This document shows positions 58,028-64,000 of a stretch of 64,000 nt of DNA, in pieces. The position numbers were made by a program, and so were the translations under genes. The notes beneath the pieces are model-generated. The model was not told the origin of the DNA, made no database searches, and was given only the letters and a program-made list of their open reading frames with translations. Within the stretch, counting starts at the first letter, position 1. Each line of letters starts with the position of its first letter. This stretch comes from Demequina sediminis (GTDB lineage: Bacteria; Actinomycetota; Actinomycetes; Actinomycetales; Demequinaceae): the NCBI RefSeq assembly GCF_030296675.1, contig NZ_AP027736.1, forward strand, positions 1,612,001-1,676,000. Direction: 5' to 3'.

Positions 58028-58116
58028 TTCGGTTTCCTCACGTTCATGGGGTCCCGGCTCATTGCCGGATGACGTTCACGTTAGGCACGCGAGGTAACGG
58101 CTCGTTGGGGGGATTC

Positions 58117-58145
58117 TGAACGCAAGGTGAACTTCGGGTGAACCC
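58117..58145 (-). promoter_or_regulatory. PHO box upstream of pstS
   Basis: On the minus strand GTTCA occurs three times at exact 11 bp spacing (starting 58143, 58132 and 58121), the first two as GTTCACC. This is the PhoP/RegX3 direct-repeat pattern of actinobacteria. Confidence 0.8.
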
Positions 58146-58218
58146 GGCATCCCGTGACCGAATCGTGACCGTCTGCCCCCTGCGGTTCCCCCTCCAGCCC
58201 CCCGCCCCCGGCTGAACG

Positions 58219-58340
58219 GCGCGGCTCCGCCACACAAGTAGCCCGGCATCGGCCCGTCTGGGCGCCCGCGCTGCGCGACACGCCGACGACACGCCGATGC
58301 GCGTGTGGCGGAGCCGCGAACTGGTGTGGCGGAGCCGCGG
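58219..58340. repeat. Intergenic repeat array D
   Basis: One GCGCGGCTCCGCCACAC (58219), then GCGACACGCCGACGACACGCCGA-type direct repeats (58274-58296) and two GTGTGGCGGAGCCGCG copies (58303, 58324). This is the same order as in array A. It lies between pstS and regX3. Confidence 0.85.
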
Positions 58341-58430
58341 GGGTTGGGCAGGGGTTGGGCAGGGGTGGGGCGGAGCAGGGGTTGGGCGGAGCCGCGGGGG
58401 TGGGGCGGGGTGGGGCGGGGTGGGGCGGGG
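58341..58430 (+). repeat. G-rich tract with quadruplex potential
   Basis: About 90 bases of runs of three to five G: GGGGTTGGGCA twice, then TGGGGCGGGG three times, with a partial GGGCGGAGCCGCGG core inside. It ends at the regX3 stop codon. Runs are close enough to fold several G-quadruplexes on the plus strand. No coding potential. Confidence 0.6.
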
Positions 58431-59126
58431 TCAGGCCTCGAACGTGTAGCCCACGCCGCGGACGGTCTGGATCAGCACGGGCTCAGCCGGGTCCGCCTCG
58501 ACGCGACTGCGGATGCGCTTGATGTGCACGTCGAGCGTCTTGGTGTCGCCGAAGTAGTCCGAGCCCCACACCCTGTCGATGATCACCTGTCGCGGCAGCA
58601 CGCGGCCGGCGTTCTGGGCCAGCAGGTGCAGCAGAGCGAACTCCTTGGGCGGCAGCGATGTCGTCTGCCCCTCGCGCGTGATCTGGAGGCGCTCGGGATC
58701 GAGCGTGATGCCCGCGACGGTGAGCCGCTCCGGCTCGTCGACGATATCCCGCTGGCCGGCCGCGTAGCGCCGCAACACCGCGCGCACGCGCGCCACCAGT
58801 TCGCGGCCGGAGTAGGGCTTGGTGACGTAATCGTCGGCACCCAGCTCGAGGCCGATGATCCTGTCGACCTGGTCGTCCTTGGCGGTGACCATGATGACGG
58901 GCACGTCGGAGCGCTCGCGGATCGCCTTGAAGACCTCGGGCCCGGACATGCCGGGCAGCATGAGGTCGAGGAGCACGAGGTCGGCGCCGTCGCGCACGAA
59001 GGCCTCGAGGCCGGCAGTGCCGGTCGCGGCCAGCGCGACGGCGAAGCCCTCCCGCTCGAACAGGTACTGCAGCGAGTCGCGGTACGACTCCTCGTCCTCG
59101 ACGACGAGGATGCGCGCCTCGGTCAT
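58431..59126 (-). CDS. regX3: Response regulator RegX3 (OmpR/PhoB family)
   Basis: A 231-residue two-domain regulator. Receiver domain: ILVVEDEESY, phosphoacceptor Asp54 in LVLLDLMLPG, VTAKDD and YVTKPYSGRELVARV. The C-terminal winged helix is LPPKEFALLHLLAQNAGRVLPRQVIIDRVWG...VDVHIKRIRSRVE-like and ends VRGVGYTFEA. With SenX3 it controls the phosphate-starvation regulon. Its ATG overlaps the senX3 stop (ATGA). The PHO boxes at pstS and in the senX3-phoU spacer are its likely targets. Confidence 0.95.
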   Translation of the reverse strand: MTEARILVVEDEESYRDSLQYLFEREGFAVALAATGTAGLEAFVRDGADLVLLDLMLPGMSGPEVFKAIRERSDVPVIMVTAKDDQVDRIIGLELGADDYVTKPYSGRELVARVRAVLRRYAAGQRDIVDEPERLTVAGITLDPERLQITREGQTTSLPPKEFALLHLLAQNAGRVLPRQVIIDRVWGSDYFGDTKTLDVHIKRIRSRVEADPAEPVLIQTVRGVGYTFEA

Positions 59127-60235
59127 GATGCCTCCTGATGTACGGCCAGCTTGAAGGTGAACGTGGATCCCACGCCGGGCTCGGACCACACGGCGACGGA
59201 GCCCGAGTGTTGGAGAGCGACGTGCTTGACGATGCTGAGGCCCAGTCCCGTGCCGCCGGTGTCGCGGGATCGGGCGGGGTCGGTGCGATAGAAGCGCTCG
59301 AAGATGCGCTCCTGGTCCTTGGGGTCGATGCCGATTCCCCTGTCGATCACGGCTACGGCCGCGACGCCGTCGCGCGCGTCGACCGAGATGGCGACCTCGG
59401 CGCCCTCGTCCGAATACTGCACCGCGTTGTCGATGAGGTTGCGCAGCGCCATCACGAGCAGGTCGCGGTCCCCCAGCACCGTGGGTCGCTCGCGCACGTC
59501 GGTGACCAGGCGGATGTTCCTGGCGTCGGCACCCAGCCGCGCGGCCTCGACCGCCTCATGGACCACGCCGTCGAGAGCGAGCACCTCGTGCTCGAGGAGC
59601 GACGCCCCGCCCTGCAGGCGCGAGATCTCGATGATCTCCTGGATGAGCTTGGACAGCCGCCGTGACTCCTTGCGCATCTTCTTCGAGAAGCGCCGCACCA
59701 TCTCGGGGTCGTCGGCGCCCTCCTCGATGGTCTCTGCGAGCAGGCTCAGCGCGCCGATCGGCGTCTTGAGCTCGTGAGAGACGTTCACCGCGAACTCGCG
59801 CCGGGACTGCTCGGCGGCGCGCGCCTCGGTGTTGTCGTTGACCACGGCGAGGCAGAGGTCGTCATCGAGCGGAGTCACGCGGGCGTGCACGAACCGCGGC
59901 GTGCCGAGCACCCCGCGCTGGACCGCGATCTCGTCCTCGAGGGGCTGGTCACGCCGCCAGGCCTCCTCCGCGAGGTCGGCAAGATCCGAGTTCAACGCTC
60001 CGTCGGGCCGCGCGACACCGAGCACCGCCGCCATGTGGTTCGAGAACGCGCTGCGCCTGTCGCGCCTGATCACCACGGCACCGGACTGCAAGACGGACAT
60101 CAACTGACGCGTGCGGTGCGGCACCAGGGTCGCGGCCGCCTGCAGCCTGCGGCCCCGAATGTGCAGGTACGCGGCCGTGACCGCGGCCCCGAGGGCGGCG
60201 CCCACGATCGCGGCGACCCACACCTCCGGACTCAT
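59123..60235 (-). CDS. senX3: Sensor histidine kinase SenX3
   Basis: A 370-residue kinase: one clear N-terminal membrane helix (VWVAAIVGAALGAAVTAAYL), a PAS-like region (~45-140: VIRRDRRSAFSNHMAAVLGV), HisKA with His154 in NVSHELKTPIGALSLLAETIE, and the ATPase domain with N-box RNLIDNAVQYS, G1 DRGIGIDPKDQ, F-box ERFYRTD and G2 GGTGLGLSIVKHV. Mycobacterial SenX3 has two membrane helices; here only one is evident. It phosphorylates or dephosphorylates RegX3 according to Pst/PhoU status. Divergent from phoU across a spacer with PHO-box repeats. Confidence 0.94.
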   Translation of the reverse strand: MSPEVWVAAIVGAALGAAVTAAYLHIRGRRLQAAATLVPHRTRQLMSVLQSGAVVIRRDRRSAFSNHMAAVLGVARPDGALNSDLADLAEEAWRRDQPLEDEIAVQRGVLGTPRFVHARVTPLDDDLCLAVVNDNTEARAAEQSRREFAVNVSHELKTPIGALSLLAETIEEGADDPEMVRRFSKKMRKESRRLSKLIQEIIEISRLQGGASLLEHEVLALDGVVHEAVEAARLGADARNIRLVTDVRERPTVLGDRDLLVMALRNLIDNAVQYSDEGAEVAISVDARDGVAAVAVIDRGIGIDPKDQERIFERFYRTDPARSRDTGGTGLGLSIVKHVALQHSGSVAVWSEPGVGSTFTFKLAVHQEAS

Positions 60236-60262
60236 GGGCACACAGTAACCACGCCGATGCGG

Positions 60263-60300
60263 GTTCACCCAATGTTCACGCGCGCCACCGATTGTTCACC
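60263..60300. promoter_or_regulatory. PHO-box repeats between senX3 and phoU
   Basis: GTTCAC occurs at 60263, 60274 (11 bp apart) and 60294 on the plus strand; the position 22 bp from the first is not conserved. The site sits between the divergent senX3 and phoU starts, so RegX3 may regulate both. Confidence 0.65.
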
Positions 60301-60374
60301 CCCTCGGCGGGGCGACGCGCGCATCGTCCCTCGCACCAGTGCCAGACTGGGAGGGCTAAGCCAGAAGGAGAGCC

Positions 60375-61034
60375 ATGCGCACCCTGTTCAATGCCGAGAT
60401 GTCCGAGCTCGCGGACGACCTCATCGCGATGGCGCGTCACGTCGAGACCGCCATCACCCACGCTTCCGACGCACTACTCACGGGCAACGTCGAGCTGGCG
60501 CAGACCGTCATCGCCGAGGATGCCGCGCTCGACGAGCTCGAGGGCCTGGTCGACGAGCGCTGCGTGCTGCTCATCGCTCAGCAGCAGCCCGTGGGCCTCG
60601 ACCTGCGCACCATCATCTCGTCGCTGCGGATCTCCGCATCGCTCGAGCGCATGGGTGACCTCGCGCAGCACATCGCCGAGTCCGCCCGCCGCGCCTACCC
60701 CGCGTCCGCCGTGCCCGAGTCTCACCGCGAGATCCTCGAGGGCATGTGTGCCGCGGCGAAGGAGGCCGCGTCGGAGACCGTGCGCCTGCTCGAGACCCGC
60801 GACCTCAACGTGGCGGCCGCGATCGTGTCGGACGACGACAACCTCGACGCGCTGCACTCGCGCGCCTACAAGGCGATCATCGACGGCTCGTACACGGGCT
60901 CTCCGCAGGAGACGCTCGACCTCGCGCTCCTCGCCCGCTACTTCGAGCGCTTCGGCGACCACGCCGTGGGCGTGTCCCGCCGCATCGTCTACCTGGTGAC
61001 GGGCGACCACTCGGGCGACCGCTCCAAGATCTGA
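60375..61034 (+). CDS. phoU: Phosphate transport system regulator PhoU
   Basis: A 219-residue, all-helical protein with two PhoU repeats. Metal-binding motifs are EDAALDELEGLVDERC in the first repeat and DDDNLDALHSRAYKAII in the second; LLIAQQQPVGLDLRTIISSLRISASLERMGDLAQHIAESAR and LARYFERFGDHAVGVSRRIVYLVTG are the conserved helices. PhoU couples PstSCAB activity to the SenX3 kinase and keeps the system off when phosphate is plentiful. GGAG lies before the ATG. Terminated by a strong hairpin. Confidence 0.96.
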   Translation: MRTLFNAEMSELADDLIAMARHVETAITHASDALLTGNVELAQTVIAEDAALDELEGLVDERCVLLIAQQQPVGLDLRTIISSLRISASLERMGDLAQHIAESARRAYPASAVPESHREILEGMCAAAKEAASETVRLLETRDLNVAAAIVSDDDNLDALHSRAYKAIIDGSYTGSPQETLDLALLARYFERFGDHAVGVSRRIVYLVTGDHSGDRSKI

Positions 61035-61049
61035 GCCCTCGCGAGACAA

Positions 61050-61085
61050 CGAAGCGCCCCCGACCTCGCGGTCGGGGGCGCTTCG
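61050..61085. terminator. Bidirectional terminator between phoU and gpmA
   Basis: Perfect 16 bp stem (CGAAGCGCCCCCGACC / GGTCGGGGGCGCTTCG) with a TCGC loop, 15 bp past phoU and 16 bp past gpmA. Confidence 0.85.
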
Positions 61086-61101
61086 CTTGTGTGGCCTGGG
61101 G

Positions 61102-61844
61102 TTACTTCTTGCCCTGGTTCGCGACGGCCTGGATGGCCGCAGCGGCCGCCTCGGCGTCGAGGTACGTGCCGCCCGGGTTGGTGGGCTTCAGCGTCTCCTC
61201 GTCCAGGTGGTAGACCAGCGGGATGCCGGTGGGAACGTTGACGCCCACGATGTCGTCGTCGGCGATGCCGTCGAGGTACTTGATGATCGCGCGCAGCGAG
61301 TTGCCGTGCGCGGCGACCAGGACCGTCTTGCCGTCCTTGAGGTCCGGAACGATCGCGGACTCCCAGTACGGAAGCGCGCGCTCGAGGACGTCCTTGAGGC
61401 ACTCGGTCTTCGGGATGGCCTCACCGGCGTAGCGCGGGTCGCCCTCCTGCGTGAACTCGTTGGTGTCCGAGATAACGGGCGGCGGCACGTCGTACGAGCG
61501 GCGCCAGATCATGAACTTCTCCTCGCCGAACTGCTCGAGGGTCTCGGCCTTGTTCTTGCCCTGAAGGTCGCCGTAGTGACGCTCATTGAGGCGCCAGTCG
61601 CGCTTGACGGGGATCCAGTGACGGTCCGCCGCGTCGAGGGCGAGGTTCGCGGTCATGATCGCGCGACGCAGGAGCGAGGTGTGCACCACGTCCGGCAGGA
61701 TGCCCTCGGACTTGAGGAGTTCGCCGCCGCGCTTGGCCTCCCCCAGCCCTTCTCGTTCAGCGGGACGTCCACCCAGCCGGTGAACAGGTTCTTTGCGTTC
61801 CATTCGCTCTCGCCGTGGCGGAGCAGGATGAGGGTGTAGGTCAT
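61102..61844 (-). CDS. gpmA: 2,3-bisphosphoglycerate-dependent phosphoglycerate mutase (apparent frameshift)
   Basis: A ~247-residue d[35 protein letters not shown] (phospho-His10) joins [37 protein letters not shown] when a fourth C is restored at 61747-61749. [56 protein letters not shown] (second catalytic His) and [22 protein letters not shown] complete it. It interconverts 3- and 2-phosphoglycerate in glycolysis. The position beside phoU-senX3-regX3 is conserved in actinobacteria. Confidence 0.95.
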
Positions 61845-61923
61845 GGTGCCCAGCCTAACCGGAGGCGCGACCCGTGCGGGTGTGGCCAACGTCCCGGCGC
61901 CCGGCCTTCTCGCGTGCGGCGTA

Positions 61924-63005
61924 TCAGACCGCGATGACGCATGCGGGGCTCGTGACCTCCGCCACGGCACACGGCAGCTGCGCGATGTCGCCGATGCCCC
62001 GCTCGGGCGGCAGTCCCACCACGTCCGCGAGCGCATACGCCCTCACCCGGTGGCCCCGCTCCTCCCCCACCAGCAGCCTGTCGCCCACGACCGCGAAGTA
62101 CCGGGGCCAGTGGCCGGCGTCGAATGCGCCGCGATACGTGAGCTCGCCCTCGGGTGCGACGTCGAACACGCTGATGACGTCGGCCCCGCGCACGCTCACG
62201 AGCACAAGGTCGCCGCCGTGACGGCGTGACTCGGCCGTCACGAGCGCGACGTGCGCGTCCTGCGGCTCGGCCGAGCGCGCGGGCGCAAGGGTCGCCGGTG
62301 TCTCCGCGACGACCTGCGCCGTCGCGCTCGCCGCGTCCCAGCGCAGCGTGCGCAGCACGTGGTCGAGCTCGCACGTCACGTAAATGAGATGGCCGCGCAC
62401 CGCGGCGTGGCGCGGACCGGCCCCCGGAGGGAACGTCGCGGCGATCCCGTCGGACTCAAGCAGTCCGTCCTCCAGGATGCGGTAGCGGCGCAGCTCGTCG
62501 GTGCCCAGGTCGCACACCAGGAGGTGCCCCCGCCCGGCGCGAGCACCGCCGAATGCGCATGGGGTCCCTCTTGGCGGTCCTCATTCGGGCCCGAGCCCGC
62601 GTGCGAGAACGACTGTGCCGGGGCATCGTCCACCGGCAGGCCGTCCTCGCCGAGCCGCACGACCGCGAGGTCGCCGCTCGAATAGTGGCTGACGTAGAGC
62701 GTGCGTGCGTCGGGGGCGAGCAGGAGGTGACAGGCGTCCGCGCCGCCGGTAGACAGCGACGCGACGATGCGCGGGCTGGCGGGGCGCGAGACATCCAGCA
62801 CCGTGAGGGTGCTGGCGGGCAGTTCGCTCGCCGCGTAGGCGAGCGGAAGCCGCGGGTGGGCCAGCAGGAAGGACGGCGCGGGCAGGTCGAGGACCTGCGC
62901 CGCACCACCCACGCCGGTGCCGGCCTGGGCCCAGATGCCCTCGCCCAACCCGGCGGGAGTGCCGAGCCCCGCCGCCGGGTAGGTGCCCCAGAGCAGCGTC
63001 ACCAC
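61924..63005 (-). CDS. 6-phosphogluconolactonase-like beta-propeller protein (apparent frameshift)
   Basis: About 360 residues of the YbhE/Pgl-like seven-bladed propeller family. The N-terminal part ([57 protein letters not shown]) joins [17 protein letters not shown] and [52 protein letters not shown] after a sixth C is restored at 62527-62531. Repeated blade strands and the His/Arg-containing loops fit cycloisomerase-2/lactonase proteins. The substrate is not certain. Two consecutive GTG codons (63005 and 63002) are possible starts, 7 bp after the lsr2 stop, so it is likely co-transcribed with lsr2. Confidence 0.85.
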
Positions 63006-63011
63006 ACCGTC

Positions 63012-63329
63012 CTACTGGGCGGCGTCGTAGGCCTCGCGGACCTTGGCGGGGATGCGTCCACGCTCGGGCACCTCGACGCCGTTGGCCTTGGCCCACGTGC
63101 GGATGGTCGAGGCGTCCGACGCGGCGCGACGCGAACGCGCGGGCGACTTGCGGGCGGACACCCGGCGGCCAGCCTTGATCCACGGCGCGAGGGCGTCGCG
63201 AAGCTCGGCGGCGTGGGCCGCGGTGAGGTCCACCTCGTACGACGAGCCATCAAGGGCAAATGCGACAGTCTCGGTGGCTGCCGAGCCGTCGATGTCGTCC
63301 ACCAGAACAACCTGAACCTTCTGAGCCAC
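63012..63329 (-). CDS. lsr2: Nucleoid-associated protein Lsr2
   Basis: A 105-residue Lsr2. N-terminal oligomerisation domain KVQVVLVDDIDGSAATETVAFALDGSSYEVDLTAAHAAELRDALAPWIKAGRRV, a basic linker, and the DNA-binding domain IRTWAKANGVEVPERGRIPAKVREAYDAA containing the AT-hook-like RGR. It bridges AT-rich DNA and silences horizontally acquired genes. GTG start with AAAGGAA upstream. The 145 bp upstream spacer is unusually AT-rich for this chromosome, which suits autoregulation. Confidence 0.97.
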   Translation of the reverse strand: MAQKVQVVLVDDIDGSAATETVAFALDGSSYEVDLTAAHAAELRDALAPWIKAGRRVSARKSPARSRRAASDASTIRTWAKANGVEVPERGRIPAKVREAYDAAQ

Positions 63330-63474
63330 GGGGAATTCCTTTCACAGGGGGTGACCCGATATTCGCACCTTTGACTTAGGGCGTCAATTTGATGCCATGC
63401 GAAATGCCCGGGAATAAATCGCGCGCGGAGAATTTTGGACCTCGGTGCTGTATGCGCGGCGGTGCGAGTGGGGA

Positions 63475-63660
63475 CTACGCCGCGGGCGGCTCGTCAGGAG
63501 CCTCGGCGCGATCCTGTGCCGACAAGGCGGCATCCTCGCGGGCGAGAGCGGCCCGCTCATTGCGATCCGCACGAATCACGGCGCGGATCGAGAACCAGAA
63601 CAGCAGGCCCACCCCGATCGACGGGATGATGCCGACGGTGACCGCCACCCACGTGTCCAC
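63475..63660 (-). CDS. Small membrane protein between lysS and lsr2
   Basis: A 61-residue protein: one membrane helix (WVAVTVGIIPSIGVGLLFWFSIRAVI) and a charged cytoplasmic tail (RADRNERAALAREDAALSAQDRAEAPDEPPAA). Proteins of this form are found at the same place, just after lysS, in many actinobacteria; no function is known. It starts one base after the lysS stop, so it is co-transcribed with lysS. Confidence 0.8.
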   Translation of the reverse strand: MDTWVAVTVGIIPSIGVGLLFWFSIRAVIRADRNERAALAREDAALSAQDRAEAPDEPPAA

Positions 63661-63661
63661 G

Positions 63662-64000
63662 TCAGTCCTCGGTGGGCTTGACCAGGGGGAAGAGGATGGT
63701 CTCGCGGATGCCCAGTCCGGTGAGCGCCATGAGCAGGCGGTCGATCCCCATGCCCATGCCGCCGCTCGGCGGCATCGCGTACTCCATGGCGGTGAGGAAG
63801 TCCTCGTCGAGGCGCATCGCCTCGTCGTCGCCCTGCGCCGCCATGAGTGCCTGCTGCTCGAAGCGCTGGCGCTGGATGACAGGATCGACCAGCTCCGAGT
63901 ACGCGGTGGCGAGCTCGAAGCCCCGCACGTAGAGGTCCCACTTCTCGACGATCCCAGGGATCGACCGGTGGTCGCGGGTGAGGGGGCTGGTCTCGACGGG
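63662..64000 (-). CDS. lysS: Lysyl-tRNA synthetase, C-terminal part (5' end outside window)
   Basis: 113 residues of a class II synthetase, open to the window end in the same frame. [49 protein letters not shown] and [32 protein letters not shown] hold the lysine-site residues and class II motif 3 ([11 protein letters not shown]), ending [11 protein letters not shown]. Comparison with full-length LysS (about 500 residues) means roughly three quarters lies beyond 64000. It charges tRNA-Lys. Confidence 0.95.
   Translation of the reverse strand, partial: PVETSPLTRDHRSIPGIVEKWDLYVRGFELATAYSELVDPVIQRQRFEQQALMAAQGDDEAMRLDEDFLTAMEYAMPPSGGMGMGIDRLLMALTGLGIRETILFPLVKPTED

Overview
This is about 64 kb of a high-GC actinobacterial chromosome. 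The gene content points to Micrococcales (Cellulomonas/Demequina-like), but species and family cannot be fixed from the window alone. The evidence is very high GC at third codon positions, Lsr2, CarD, an IdeR-type regulator, SenX3-RegX3, a WXG100 protein, and several gene orders known from actinobacteria: lysS-small membrane protein-lsr2, carD-ispD-ispF-cysS-rlmB, 5-FCL/glp/rimJ/glpR, and DUF3027-cold shock protein. It is ordinary chromosome. I see no prophage, insertion sequence, integrase or CRISPR array.

Layout. 0-4 kb: end of an ornithine cyclodeaminase gene, transglutaminase, FKBP lipoprotein, SDR and tRNA-Ala(CGC). 4-8 kb: GH92 mannosidase plus GT4 glycosyltransferase. 8-12 kb: GlpR/SepX-like membrane protein, RimJ, Glp/MoeA, 5-formyl-THF cyclo-ligase and FmdB. 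12-20 kb: a 1373-residue degenerate helicase-like protein, an MFS transporter and an Old-Yellow-Enzyme/4Fe-4S reductase with an in-frame TAA. 20-27.7 kb: ROK regulator; a tightly overlapped operon of lycopene cyclase, P1B-5 ATPase with hemerythrin domain, and cytochrome P450; then a GHL10 lipoprotein. 27.7-34 kb: tRNA-Arg(CCT), aldo/keto reductase, NlpC/P60, IdeR, UDP-glucose dehydrogenase, ManA and SerC. 34-42.7 kb: CAP protein, MFS, DUF3027, cold shock protein, HD protein, WXG100, DUF4031, GroEL with tandem CIRCE, LytR_C, DUF3263, UDG and tRNA-Thr(TGT). 42.8-49.9 kb: DsbA-like and MauE redox pair, Ser/Thr kinase, sugar-ABC ATPase, DUF4032 and RlmB. 50-53.8 kb: CysS, IspF, IspD, CarD and an LpqE-like lipoprotein. 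54-61 kb: the phosphate regulon (PstB-A-C-S, RegX3, SenX3, PhoU) with PHO boxes. 61-64 kb: phosphoglycerate mutase, lactonase-like protein, Lsr2, a small membrane protein and the end of lysS.

Three patterns cut across the genes. (1) The 9-mer GCATCGTCC (extended GGCATCGTCCC) occurs about 32 times by my hand count, where about one is expected. It lies in genes and between them, and two inverted pairs build terminator-like hairpins. This resembles an uptake-signal or other genome-maintenance motif and is the most novel-looking observation. (2) A second, intergenic-only repeat family (core GTGTGGCGGAGCCGCG, often with GCGACACGCCG direct repeats) forms arrays at four loci. (3) Eleven well-conserved genes carry twelve single-base deletions, all at G/C runs. 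These are almost certainly consensus errors of the assembly rather than pseudogenes; I give each as one gene.

The clearest functional modules are phosphate sensing and uptake (RegX3 sites at pstS and at the senX3/phoU divergence), the CarD-linked MEP isoprenoid genes, and a probable Glp-GlpR division module.
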